From a bacterium (GTDB taxonomy: Bacteria; Myxococcota; UBA727; JAUIJE01), in NCBI GenBank assembly GCA_030431455.1, contig JAUIJE010000020.1:1-64000 (forward strand): a stretch of 64,000 bases of DNA, read 5' to 3'. The notes beneath the pieces were generated by a model. The model did not search any database and was not told where the DNA came from. It worked only from the letters and a program-made list of their open reading frames with translations. Positions 16,860 to 25,245 of this stretch are shown piece after piece; the stretch's first letter is position 1; each line of letters starts with the position of its first letter. A program made the position numbers and the translations under genes.

Positions 16860-17299
16860 GACAATGCTCCTGGATCAAGTTGCAGCGAGGCGATGGCATC
16901 GAGAAAGCTCGACGCGGTGGCGTCGTCCAATGACGCCTTGTCCGCGGTGAGGGTGATCGAGGTGAGCTTTTCGCCATCCAGGCGCAGGGCATAAAACTGC
17001 CGCAGCACGGTGTGGCCCCGGGCGGCGAACTCGTACGCGAACAACATGCCGGGCTGCCCATCGTCGAAGGCGATCTCGGCCTTGCTGATGTGGGAGATGC
17101 CTTTGACCGATTGCGCCAGGTCGGCGAGGGCTTCGCCGGCGAGCCGGGCGAGGTGGGCCCCCGCGGGCACGTCCTTTTGCCGGACCAACAGGCTGGTGCG
17201 CCCGGCCGCTTCGGGCGGGGCGGGGGCGATGAAGGACAGCATCTGTTCATCGCAGGCGAAGGGGGCGGGGGGCTCGAACCGCAAAGAACCGACGCGCAT
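16856..17299 (-). CDS. DUF1795/DcrB-family protein (Eag-type T6SS chaperone-like)
   Basis: A 147-residue product starting at ATG 17299 with GGAGG 5 nt upstream. The pattern of short strands and helices matches DUF1795: Leu-Ser-Phe-Ile, Ser-Leu-Leu-Val, Leu-x-Gln-Ser-Val-Lys-Gly, FAYEFxARG, RQFYALRL, then LTSITLTAD. Members of this family (EagR/EagT) are cytoplasmic chaperones encoded just upstream of type VI secretion effectors; others (DcrB) are envelope proteins. There is no signal peptide here, and the following gene overlaps by four bases, which favours the chaperone reading. A GCGCAAAA box (17367-17374) and TAAGTATCT (minus strand, about 17385-17395) lie upstream. No T6SS structural gene is in the window. 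Confidence 0.7.
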   Translation of the reverse strand: MRVGSLRFEPPAPFACDEQMLSFIAPAPPEAAGRTSLLVRQKDVPAGAHLARLAGEALADLAQSVKGISHISKAEIAFDDGQPGMLFAYEFAARGHTVLRQFYALRLDGEKLTSITLTADKASLDDATASSFLDAIASLQLDPGALS

Positions 17300-17542
17300 G
17301 GTGACCTCCAAGGCAAGGGTCTGGTCGTAGCGGACGAGGACCGGCGGTCAGCTCGCCTTGGGGAGGGCGCAAAAGGCGAGCAAATCAAGATACTTACCGT
17401 TTATTTTGCCCGGCTCGAACCAGACCTGCTCGCGTGGCCGGGGCCGAGGACATGTGTTCTCCAGTCACATTGAGTCACCGGTGGTCGCCGGGGCCGCGGT
17501 GGAAGATTCGATCTGCGGGGCGGGGTTGGTTATTTTTGAAGC

Positions 17543-18304
17543 GTGAGCGCGACCAAAGCGATCTTGTGTTTGGGCTTGGGGGTGGCCGACTTGGTGGCCC
17601 TCAACGTGTTCCTCGTGCCCGCGGCGGTGGCGGAGATGTCCAGCGGCGACACCGAGGCGCCGGCGGACGATCCGGACAGCGCCGAAGACGAGGACGCCCC
17701 CGCGGTGGCTCAGGGCGAACAAGGCGACGACGCGGAGGACGCGGACGCCCCCCGCGACGAAGACGACGGCGCGAAGGACGAAAAAGTGGCCGCCCCCGCG
17801 GACGAGGAGGACCGCGCGGGGGATGAGGACGACGACGACAAAGACGCCAAGGTTGCCGCCGCCACCATCGACAAAGCCGATGAGGCGCCCGCGGCCCCAG
17901 ACCCCGCGCCGGTGACCGAGCCCGAGCCCCCCCCGCCCGAACCCGAGCCGGCGCCGGCCCCCGCCGCCAAGCGGAAAAAGCCCCCCAAGCCCCAACGGGT
18001 GTTCTTCAAGACCGCGAGCTCCAAGCTCCCCTACAAGTACCGCCGCCGCATCAAGTGGCTGGCCAAAAAAGACAGCGGCAACTTCAAATACATTGTGACG
18101 GGCGCGGCCGACTACCGCGGGTCCAAAAGCTACAACGACCGCTTGGGCAAAAAACGCGCGGACTCTGTGCGCAAAGCGTTGACCAAGCTGGGGGTGGACC
18201 CCGACCGCATCGAGACCGAGTCCGTGGGCGAAGAAAAGGCGCGCAAGCGCCGCATCTGGCGCGACCGCAAGGTCACCGTCGAGGTGGTGGAGGACGAGCC
18301 ATGA
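17543..18304 (+). CDS. OmpA-domain protein with acidic linker
   Basis: A 253-residue product from GTG 17543. One N-terminal hydrophobic segment is followed by about 90 residues dominated by Asp, Glu and Ala, then a Pro/Glu stretch and a basic patch. A compact OmpA-type C-terminal domain completes it (about residues 150-250: FFKTASSKL, IVTGAADYRGSKSYNDRLGKKRADSVRKAL, Gly-Val-Asp-Pro-Asp-Arg). The usual family motif has TDxxG; here it is AADYRG. Such domains bind peptidoglycan. The stop overlaps the next ATG (ATGATG), so the pair is coupled and may form one envelope complex. Confidence 0.8.
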   Translation: MSATKAILCLGLGVADLVALNVFLVPAAVAEMSSGDTEAPADDPDSAEDEDAPAVAQGEQGDDAEDADAPRDEDDGAKDEKVAAPADEEDRAGDEDDDDKDAKVAAATIDKADEAPAAPDPAPVTEPEPPPPEPEPAPAPAAKRKKPPKPQRVFFKTASSKLPYKYRRRIKWLAKKDSGNFKYIVTGAADYRGSKSYNDRLGKKRADSVRKALTKLGVDPDRIETESVGEEKARKRRIWRDRKVTVEVVEDEP

Positions 18305-19362
18305 TGACGATCATCACCGCGGTCGCGTCCCTGGGGGGGGCGATCCTGTTCTTTTTGGGCGGGCTGTTCGCGGGTCGGGGCAAAGGCAGCCCCGCGCCCA
18401 CCGCCGGGATGGGCAACGCCGACAGCGCCGCCCTCGAGGCCCGCGTGTTCGAGGCCGAACAAGGGTTGGCCCAAGCACGCCAAACCGTCGTCGAGAAAAA
18501 CGAGCAGCTCAACATCATGCAGCAGAACATCACCCAGCTGGAGCAAGGTCTGGCCCAGGCCCAACAACAAGCGTCCGCCGCCGCCGCCGCGCCATCGGGG
18601 GCGGACCAAGAAAACGCCCGGCTCAAAAACGAACTCAAACGTGTGCAAGGCGAAGCCGCCAACCGCGAAGCCGAACACCGCAAAGCCACCGCCGCGCTGC
18701 AACAAACCCAGGCGAAGCTTCGCCAGATGGAGCGCGAGCTCACCAACGCCAAAAACTCCGCCGCGGATTGGGAAGTCAAGACCGAGGACGTCTCCAACGT
18801 GAACTCCAAGTTGGCCGAAGTGCTCGAGGAGAACAAACGCCTGCGCGCGGAGCTTCATGAGACGCGCAACAACCCCATCACCGTCAGCAAAGACAACCCC
18901 TTCATCTCGTCGGATGCCGGGGGCTTGACCGACGAGAGCCGGGGCGAGCCCACCGCGTTGGTGTACGAGATGGATCGCCTCCGGGCCGAGAACAACCGCT
19001 TGCGCCAACAGCTCGACGGCGCCGCCCTGTCCGATGCCCCCACCGCGTCCGAGGTGCGCATGCCCGACTTCCCCCGGGGCAACACCACCCAGGTGCCGCG
19101 GCAGGTGAGCGCGGTGCAAAAAGAGCCGACCCACACCTCGACCCAACAGTCGGTGTACCCGCCGTCGTCAGAGGCCGCGCCCACCAAGTCGCGCACCGTG
19201 CCTCTGCCCGGCGCGAGCCCCCAGTCCCAGACCGCGTCGTCGTCGATCCCCTTGCCCGGTGCGCCTGAGCGGTCCAAGACCGCCTCGTCGCAAGTCGCCC
19301 TGCCCGGGTCGCAATCCCAGACCGCGTCGACGTCGATCCCTCTCCCGGGCCGCGACGATTAG
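18301..19362 (+). CDS. Membrane-anchored coiled-coil protein with C-terminal repeats
   Basis: A 353-residue product starting at ATG 18301, four bases inside the preceding gene. A single N-terminal membrane helix is followed by a long Gln/Glu/Ala-rich coiled coil (about residues 45-185) with an Asn-Pro break, and a second short coiled coil (about 220-240). The disordered tail carries Ser/Thr-rich repeats ending in IPLPG or VALPG. The topology suggests a periplasm- or cytoplasm-spanning tether acting with the OmpA-domain partner. I do not recognise a family. Directly after its TAG stop comes a dispersed hairpin repeat also found at 49188. Confidence 0.75.
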   Translation: MMTIITAVASLGGAILFFLGGLFAGRGKGSPAPTAGMGNADSAALEARVFEAEQGLAQARQTVVEKNEQLNIMQQNITQLEQGLAQAQQQASAAAAAPSGADQENARLKNELKRVQGEAANREAEHRKATAALQQTQAKLRQMERELTNAKNSAADWEVKTEDVSNVNSKLAEVLEENKRLRAELHETRNNPITVSKDNPFISSDAGGLTDESRGEPTALVYEMDRLRAENNRLRQQLDGAALSDAPTASEVRMPDFPRGNTTQVPRQVSAVQKEPTHTSTQQSVYPPSSEAAPTKSRTVPLPGASPQSQTASSSIPLPGAPERSKTASSQVALPGSQSQTASTSIPLPGRDD

Positions 19363-19438
19363 AGCGCATCTCAAAATCGACAGATGCAGTGCGCTCGCCA
19401 GGGCCACGACGAGCGCCCGATCGGGCGTCTCGTCGCTG
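19360..19438 (+). repeat. Dispersed hairpin repeat, copy A
   Basis: It begins at the TAG stop codon (19360-19362). The segment up to about 19423 is nearly identical to 49188-49249. It contains a bulged stem (GAGCGCA...TGCGCTC). Only in this copy there is a second near-perfect palindrome (CGACGAG...CTCGTCG, about 19408-19437). It may act as a terminator, or be a decayed mobile-element end or MITE-like unit. Confidence 0.7.
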
Positions 19439-19442
19439 GACA

Positions 19443-20285
19443 CTAGCCGATCTGGTCTTGGGCGATGATGGTGTAGTCGCGGGCCCCGTGGCCCGCTTCG
19501 AGCATCTTGTCCATGCGGGCGATCACGGCATCGAGCAGTCGCATTGGTTTGGCGGTGGCCTCGCGCATCAGGCGCGCGTCCTTGCGGGCCATGGACAGCT
19601 CCCAGGACGGTTGGTCATAGTCGGTGGACACCACCCGGGAAAGACGGTCGCGCAAGGAGTTGCCGGGGTTGAACCAGCCGAGCAGTTCGCGCACGTCGTC
19701 GGGGCTGAGGTCGTGGGCGTCCGCCAATGCGACAGAGTCGCCGAGCATGGCGGTGAGGGTGATGATCATCTGGTTGCCGAGCAGCTTGAGCGCGGCGGCC
19801 TTGTCCGGGCGGGCCCCGACGTAGACCAGCTCGCCGGTCATGGGGGTGAGCTCGGCCTCGACCTGGTCAAACAACGCGCGGTCCCCGGCCGCGAGCATGG
19901 TGCCGGTGGCGTATCGCGCGTTGCGCGGCCCCATAAACACCGGGGCGTGCAGGTAGGAAAACCCACGCTCGGCCCAGCGGGCGACGCGGGCGGCGGCCCC
20001 GTTCGCGGAGGTGGTGGTGTGGTCGACGATGATCGCCCCAGGGGCGAGGCCGGGGGCGGCGGCGTCGAGCACCGCGTCCACCGCCGCGTCGTCGCTCAGG
20101 GTCAGGTGCACGCGAAAGGCCCCGCGCACGGCGTCGGCGGGGGTCTCGCACACGGTGGCGCCGACCGCTGACAATGCCTCTGCTTTGGCCTTGGTGCGGT
20201 TGTAGACCTGTACCGCGATGCCGCGTTCGCGCAGGTTGCGCACGAAGTTGCTGCCCAAAAGGCCCATGCCCAAAAATGCGATCAT
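19443..20285 (-). CDS. NAD(P)-dependent beta-hydroxyacid dehydrogenase
   Basis: A 280-residue product starting at ATG 20285. The N-terminal Rossmann fold reads FLGMGLLGSNFVRNL, followed by YNRTKAKAE. DHTTTS corresponds to the DxSTxxP substrate region and APVFMG to the family's APVSGG. KLLGNQM holds the catalytic Lys, and an all-helical C-terminal domain ends the protein. The family (3-hydroxyisobutyrate dehydrogenase/glyoxylate reductase type) oxidises or reduces short beta-hydroxyacids; the substrate is not deducible. It lies downstream of the heme A synthase gene with a 47-bp gap. The dispersed repeat sits at its 3' end. Confidence 0.9.
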   Translation of the reverse strand: MIAFLGMGLLGSNFVRNLRERGIAVQVYNRTKAKAEALSAVGATVCETPADAVRGAFRVHLTLSDDAAVDAVLDAAAPGLAPGAIIVDHTTTSANGAAARVARWAERGFSYLHAPVFMGPRNARYATGTMLAAGDRALFDQVEAELTPMTGELVYVGARPDKAAALKLLGNQMIITLTAMLGDSVALADAHDLSPDDVRELLGWFNPGNSLRDRLSRVVSTDYDQPSWELSMARKDARLMREATAKPMRLLDAVIARMDKMLEAGHGARDYTIIAQDQIG

Positions 20286-20332
20286 CTCGTCCTCCGCGCG
20301 TACCCGGCGCGATTTTGTCGACGAGGACGGCC

Positions 20333-21397
20333 TTAGCTCGCTTTGTGGGGACTGGCCAGGTGGGCCGCGAGCACGCACGCGGCGAGCAGGAGATAGGCCA
20401 CGCCTTGGTGGGCCACCGCGAGGCTGACCGGCACCGCGTACATCACCGTCAACACCCCGAGCAGCACCTGCACCACGACCAACGCGCCCATCGTGTAGGC
20501 CACCGCGCGGGGCGCGTCGTGGTCCGCGCTTTGGTGCACGCGGACCGCGAACGCGACCACCACCACCGCGACCAGGTACGCCCAGGACCGGTGGAAAGCA
20601 TGGATGAACACCGGGTTGTCCAACAGGTTGGCGACAAGCCCGTCCTGGTAGAACGCGGTCTCGGGAAACATCGAGCCGTTCATGTCGGGGAACGTCGAGA
20701 ACAACAGGCCGGCCTTCTTGCCGGCCATGAACGCGCCGTACACCACCTGCACCGCGAGGGCGCCGATCGCCGCCACCGGCCACCACACCGAGACGCGCCG
20801 GGTGAGCGGTCGTGCGTCCTGGCTCACCAAGCTCGCCGCGAGCCACAACACGTACATGCCCACAAAAAACGCCAGGCTGAGGTGGGCCGCGAGCCGGAAG
20901 TGGCTGACCTCGGGCACGTCGACCAGGCCGCTCTTGACCATGAACCAGCCGAGCAGGCCTTGGCTGCCCCCGAGCACGAACGCCCCTGCACAAAGCCAGA
21001 GCAGACGACCCTGGATCCGCTTTTTGATCACAAACCACACGAAGGGCACAAAGAACACCACCCCGATGAGCCGGCCGAGCAGACGGTGCAGGTATTCCCA
21101 AAAGAAGATGCGCGCGAAATCGCCCAGCGTCATCCAATGGTTCACTTGTTGGTATTGCGGAGACGCCTGGTACCGCAAAAAGACCTCGCGCCAGGCCTCT
21201 TCGCTGAGCGGGGGCAACGCGCCCATCAGGGGGTGCCAGTCCACCATCGACAGGCCCGAGCCGGTGAGCCGGGTGATGCCCCCGACGACGACCATCGCGC
21301 CGATCATGCCGAACACCACCAGCAGCCAGATCACCACCGGGCGGTGGCGCGATCCGGGGGTGGGGGCAAAGAGGCTGGACAGCGCGTTCACAGGCAT
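20333..21397 (-). CDS. ctaA: Heme A synthase, COX15/CtaA family
   Basis: A 354-residue product starting at ATG 21397 (the open frame extends further, but the hydrophobic protein proper begins here). About eight membrane helices are present. The COX15 signature GGITRLTGSGLSMVDW follows helix 1. The conserved His residues lie in NHWM, EYLHR, and the second-half His pair (HAFHR, AHQ). It converts heme O to heme A for cytochrome c oxidase, so an aa3-type oxidase is expected elsewhere in the genome. An 18-bp perfect palindrome (21502-21519) lies about 105 bp upstream. Confidence 0.93.
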   Translation of the reverse strand: MPVNALSSLFAPTPGSRHRPVVIWLLVVFGMIGAMVVVGGITRLTGSGLSMVDWHPLMGALPPLSEEAWREVFLRYQASPQYQQVNHWMTLGDFARIFFWEYLHRLLGRLIGVVFFVPFVWFVIKKRIQGRLLWLCAGAFVLGGSQGLLGWFMVKSGLVDVPEVSHFRLAAHLSLAFFVGMYVLWLAASLVSQDARPLTRRVSVWWPVAAIGALAVQVVYGAFMAGKKAGLLFSTFPDMNGSMFPETAFYQDGLVANLLDNPVFIHAFHRSWAYLVAVVVVAFAVRVHQSADHDAPRAVAYTMGALVVVQVLLGVLTVMYAVPVSLAVAHQGVAYLLLAACVLAAHLASPHKAS

Positions 21398-21501
21398 CGA
21401 TCTACCGGCTCGAGGCGGCTTTGCCACCGGGGGATTTGCCACAGGGGCGGTCAGGATTGCCGCGCAAAAAAGGCGCGGACCGGTCGCCCGGTCCACGCCC
21501 C

Positions 21502-21519
21502 GGCCCATTCGAATGGGCC
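21502..21519. repeat. Perfect 18-bp palindrome
   Basis: GGCCCATT and its complement flank a TTCGAA centre, with no loop, between the DUF4397 gene (stop 21553) and ctaA (start 21397). It is not followed by a T-run. It could be an operator for ctaA or a weak processing hairpin. Confidence 0.45.
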
Positions 21520-21552
21520 TGTCTCCTGGGCAGGAAAAGAAACCCCCGCGGG

Positions 21553-23574
21553 TCAGTTGGCGGGCACGACGATGGTGGTGTTGGGCAAGGTCACGAGCAC
21601 GGCCACGCTGCCGTCGAGCTCGTTGAACACAAACGCGCGGGCGAAGGTGCCGGGGGTGATGAGGGGCAAGTCGAAGCTCACCGCCACCACCCCGATGGCG
21701 TTGGCGTCGAAGCCCACGGTGTAGGCCGCGGCGGGGAGGTCGGGCGGGGTCTGGGTCTCGCCGAAACCGAAGTCGTCCACCAGCTGGGTGCCGAATGCAT
21801 TGCCATTGACGAGCTCGAACAGGTCGCCGCGGGTCACGAGCGGGGCCACGTGGCTGACGGGGAGCCGGATGCTGCCGGTGGAGAGCCCTTGGTCTTCATC
21901 GAGCAGGACCACGGCTTTGATCTGGGCCACGTCGTCGTAGGCGACCACGGTGTAGCTCTGGTTGGGGAGCAAGGTCACGGGGCCGGAGAGGACCGCGGAG
22001 CCGAGGCCCGCCCCGGCGGGGGTGACGTCCACCTGGATGGTGCGGGCGAACAGCTCGGCTTTGCCCGATTGTTGCTTGAACGGGAGGTTGGAGATGGCGG
22101 CGGCCCCGTCGACGTACACGTCGACGTTGGGGGCGTCGCGGCTGAGGTGCACCACGCGGACCTCGGCGGTGGCGGGATCGATGCGGGCGGTGAACGAACC
22201 GGGCAGCTGGGCGAGAGCAAAGACATTGCCAGACGCGTCTTCGGTCACGTAGACATTGGCCAGGGTGCCGGCGCTGATGTCGGGCAGGGCGAACATCACG
22301 TCGGACTGCGCGTCGTTGTTGACGTCGACGCCGAGGGTGTAGGCGCCGGCGGGCACGTCGAGGGGATTGGCCACGTCGCCGAAGTTCACGTCGGCGAGGA
22401 GCAACGACTGGGTGCCGTCGGCGTCCACCGCGTAGATGTCGACTTGGCCCACCGAGGGCGCGCCGTGGATGGCCCGGACCCGGATGTTGCCCGCGGCGAG
22501 GCCGGCGGGGTCGTCGACGAAGTAGGTGGCGCCGATGTTGGCGAGGTTGCCGTAGGCCACCGCGGTGTAGCGTTTGCCGCGCTCGAGGGGCAGGTCGGCG
22601 GTGAGCACCGAGGTGCCGAGGGTGCCGTCGGTGGTGACCGCGAGGTTGGCGGAGGCGCTGCCCACGGTGACGTAGTCGGTGCTTTGGCCGAAGGGGATCT
22701 GGCCGAGGGGGTTGTTGCCGCCGAGCACGGGGATGACCGCAGGGGCATCGGGGCTGAGGTGCAGCACCCGGAGTTCTTGCGAGACCGCGTCGATGCGCAC
22801 GGTGGTGGCGCCGGGGAGTTGGGCGATGAGGTACACGCCGGAGGCGTCGGCCACCGCGAACACGTTCACCGAGGTGCCCGGGGTGAGGGCGGGGATGTCG
22901 TAGAGCAGGTCCGGCTGTCCATTGTTGTCCACGTCGATGCCGGCCACGAAGGCTTGGGCGGGCACGTCGACGGGGGCGGCGGCCGAGCCGTAGAAGAGGT
23001 TCTCGGTGATGGGGGTGCCGTCGGCGTAGATGTCGACCACGCCCACGCCCACCGCGGTGTGGACCACGCGGACCCGGACTTGGTTGCTGGCCAGGCCCTG
23101 GGTGCTGTCTTCAATCACATTGCCAGCGAGGGCGTTGAGCGAACCAAACGCGATGGCGGTGTAGCGGCGGCCCTCGTCGAGCCGCACATCGTTGATGGTG
23201 AGCAGCGCGTTGCTCGGGCTCGCGCCTTGGGCGGTGACCTGGAGGTCGACCTCGCCGGGGGCGAGGACCGCGTTGTCGGTGGAGTTGCCGAAGGCAAGCC
23301 CGCTCACCGCCGGGCCCTGTCCATTGACATAGGCGTCCACCGGGGGCGCCTCGGGGCTGAGGTGCAACACCCGCAAGAAGGCTTCGTCTTCCTCGGGCTC
23401 GGGCTCGGGGGTGACGGTGACGGTGGGCTCGGGCTCGGGGGTGGGCTCGGGCTCGTCCCGATCGTCGGGGGACGAGAAGTCACAAGCGACCAACGCGAGC
23501 ACAAAGAGACTGCACAGGCCGAGGGACAGAAGGTGCAGAGCCGAACGAAGGGGAACAAAAAGGCGGGTCAACAT
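21553..23574 (-). CDS. DUF4397-repeat lipoprotein
   Basis: A 673-residue product starting at ATG 23574 with AAAGGA 9 nt upstream. The lipobox is LVAC (Cys at about residue 31), followed by a Pro-Glu linker. Three large repeats follow, each opening with the DUF4397 motif Arg-Val-x-His-Leu-Ser-x-(E/D)-Ala-Pro, then Val-Asp-Val/Ala-Tyr, Phe-Gly/Tyr-x-Ser, and RYTAIAFG-like strands. A half-repeat follows at the end. Each repeat is an immunoglobulin-like beta module. It is a surface or outer-membrane lipoprotein of unknown ligand. A terminator at 23685-23712 ends the upstream unit, so it is probably transcribed alone. Confidence 0.88.
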   Translation of the reverse strand: MLTRLFVPLRSALHLLSLGLCSLFVLALVACDFSSPDDRDEPEPTPEPEPTVTVTPEPEPEEDEAFLRVLHLSPEAPPVDAYVNGQGPAVSGLAFGNSTDNAVLAPGEVDLQVTAQGASPSNALLTINDVRLDEGRRYTAIAFGSLNALAGNVIEDSTQGLASNQVRVRVVHTAVGVGVVDIYADGTPITENLFYGSAAAPVDVPAQAFVAGIDVDNNGQPDLLYDIPALTPGTSVNVFAVADASGVYLIAQLPGATTVRIDAVSQELRVLHLSPDAPAVIPVLGGNNPLGQIPFGQSTDYVTVGSASANLAVTTDGTLGTSVLTADLPLERGKRYTAVAYGNLANIGATYFVDDPAGLAAGNIRVRAIHGAPSVGQVDIYAVDADGTQSLLLADVNFGDVANPLDVPAGAYTLGVDVNNDAQSDVMFALPDISAGTLANVYVTEDASGNVFALAQLPGSFTARIDPATAEVRVVHLSRDAPNVDVYVDGAAAISNLPFKQQSGKAELFARTIQVDVTPAGAGLGSAVLSGPVTLLPNQSYTVVAYDDVAQIKAVVLLDEDQGLSTGSIRLPVSHVAPLVTRGDLFELVNGNAFGTQLVDDFGFGETQTPPDLPAAAYTVGFDANAIGVVAVSFDLPLITPGTFARAFVFNELDGSVAVLVTLPNTTIVVPAN

Positions 23575-23684
23575 GAGCGGGTCCTTTCCCAGGATGTGGT
23601 TGCTCATGGATTCGCCGGCCCGGCCCGAACGGATGCAGCGGGGGCAAAAAAGTCCAACATCTGCGGCAAGTGCCCGCAAAGATT

Positions 23685-23712
23685 CAAGAAAATGACCGGG
23701 CCAGGCCCGGTC
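23685..23712 (-). terminator. Rho-independent terminator
   Basis: A perfect 9-bp stem GACCGGGCC/GGCCCGGTC (23694-23712, one-base loop) is followed on the minus strand by ATTTTCTT. It lies 56 bp after the anti-sigma gene. Confidence 0.85.
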
Positions 23713-23767
23713 AAAGTCGTCCGATTGTGACTTGGCGCACGCCTTTTGCGCGCGGGGACGGCGGCGC

Positions 23768-24580
23768 CTACGAGGGCTTGGCCACCGCCACCAGCCGCTC
23801 CCGGGTGGACACCACCACGCCCCCCGGCTTTTCCACCGTGACCGCGAACAGGGTGGCTTGGCTGACCTTCACCTTGGCCCGGATGGGCACGATGACTTCG
23901 CCGGTCTTTTGATCGATGTCGAACACCCCCCCGTCCACCGGGTAGCGCTCGTCCCGCTCGCCATCAAAGATCCACAGCTGGTACTGCTCTTGTGCAGGAT
24001 CATTGCGGGGCAGCCCCGCGAACCGCATGAAGCCTTCTTGGCGCGACTCGCTCCAGACCACGTCGCCCTTGACCGCGCCCCCCGCGGGGTCATCGGTGCC
24101 CGACCAGGCCACGGTCACCGCGTCGGCCTGTTCGACCAGGGCCGCGCGCTGTTCGGCCAGGCTCGGCGCGGGCAGGAGCTGGTCTTGCCACCCCACCACC
24201 GCGAACACGGCCGCGGCCGCGGCCACGCTCCACCCGAGCCAGGTCCCGAGCCGGCTCGGTCGCTGGTCGTCGTCGTTGGCCGCGGGCTGGGCCACCACCT
24301 GGGCCGCCACCGCGCGGGCTGCAGGGGCATTGCCAGACTGCATCTGGGCCGCGCGCTGGACCGCGTCGCCGATGATGCGCGCCTTGAGCGCCTCGGGCAT
24401 GGTCTCGCCCGGCGGGTCGAGGGCGAAGTGGGCGGCGGCGGCGGCGAAGTCGATGTCGTTTTGGTGCCAGCCGTCGCTCTGCTTGACCAGGGTGCGCAGC
24501 TCCTGGGTCTCCGCGTCGGTGAGCGCACGTTCGCCGCGCTCGAGGAGAAGCTCCATCAGGCGTTCTTCGGCGGGGTTCAT
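23768..24580 (-). CDS. RskA-type anti-sigma factor
   Basis: A 270-residue product. The N-terminal helical sigma-binding part lacks the zinc motif (about residues 1-100). One membrane helix (about 112-130) precedes the periplasmic RskA domain, recognisable by Tyr-Gln-Leu-Trp-Ile-Phe, GGVFDID, and VTVEKPGG. RskA holds SigK-type ECF factors at the membrane and is inactivated by proteolysis. The ATG overlaps the sigma gene stop by four bases. It contains two exact copies of the dispersed motif in reverse orientation (23993-24005, 24320-24332). Confidence 0.92.
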   Translation of the reverse strand: MNPAEERLMELLLERGERALTDAETQELRTLVKQSDGWHQNDIDFAAAAAHFALDPPGETMPEALKARIIGDAVQRAAQMQSGNAPAARAVAAQVVAQPAANDDDQRPSRLGTWLGWSVAAAAAVFAVVGWQDQLLPAPSLAEQRAALVEQADAVTVAWSGTDDPAGGAVKGDVVWSESRQEGFMRFAGLPRNDPAQEQYQLWIFDGERDERYPVDGGVFDIDQKTGEVIVPIRAKVKVSQATLFAVTVEKPGGVVVSTRERLVAVAKPS

Positions 24581-25131
24581 GGCGCGGCCTCTCGTCGGGC
24601 ACCGCGCTTCATGGCGTCGCGCACGGCGGCGAGCCCGCGGCGCAGGTGCGATTTTACTGTACCAACTGGCATCGAGAGCCGGTCGGCGATCTCCGATTGG
24701 GTCATGCCCTCGACGACGCTGAGGGCGACGACCTTGCGCTTGTCGGTGGGCAGACCCTCGAGGGCCACCGCAGCCCGGCGCACGTCGCTGGACGCTTCGA
24801 TGCGGCGGTGATCAAAACTCTCGAGCCGCGACAGGTCATAGTCCGCTTCGTGTTTGTCCTCGCGGCGCCCCCGGGCGCGCAGGCGTTCGATCAGCCGGCG
24901 CCGGGCGAGCAAGGCCACAAAGGTCGCCTCCTTGCCGAGGCGCGGGTCGTAGCGCGCCGCGTTCTCCCAGAGGTTGATGAAGATCTCCTGCACCGCGTCC
25001 TCCGCGTCCGCCTGGTTCTTCAACAGCCGCCGGGCCAGCGACCACACCAGGTTGCCGTACTGCTCCACGCAGGCCTGCATCGCGGCGCTCTCGCCGCGGG
25101 CCACCCGCTGTAGAAGGTACGTCTCGCCCAT
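24577..25131 (-). CDS. ECF RNA polymerase sigma factor (SigK-like)
   Basis: A 184-residue product starting at ATG 25131. Region 2 has DAEDAVQEIFINLWENAARYDP and a downstream Arg-rich -10 helix. Region 4 has LPTDKRKVVALSVVEGMTQSEIADRL and the recognition helix PVGTVKSHLRRGLAAVR. It is paired with an RskA-type anti-sigma factor. Genes for TPR, DUF4331 and beta-propeller proteins lie upstream on the same strand. This grouping recurs in other bacteria, so they are likely regulon members. A terminator separates it from the TPR gene. Confidence 0.93.
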   Translation of the reverse strand: MGETYLLQRVARGESAAMQACVEQYGNLVWSLARRLLKNQADAEDAVQEIFINLWENAARYDPRLGKEATFVALLARRRLIERLRARGRREDKHEADYDLSRLESFDHRRIEASSDVRRAAVALEGLPTDKRKVVALSVVEGMTQSEIADRLSMPVGTVKSHLRRGLAAVRDAMKRGARREAAP

Positions 25132-25186
25132 GCTGTGCGTTCGCTCGGGCTGCCGGTTTGGATGCAGCCGGGGGCCATGTTGGCGC

Positions 25187-25210
25187 AAAAAAAGCGCCCA
25201 AGCGCGCTTT
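25187..25210 (-). terminator. Rho-independent terminator
   Basis: The stem AAGCGC/GCGCTT (25192-25197/25204-25209) is followed on the minus strand by seven T. It lies 36 bp after the TPR lipoprotein gene. Confidence 0.8.
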
Positions 25211-25245
25211 TGGCCGTCGATCTGCGCGCCTGTCCAGGGGGCGGT

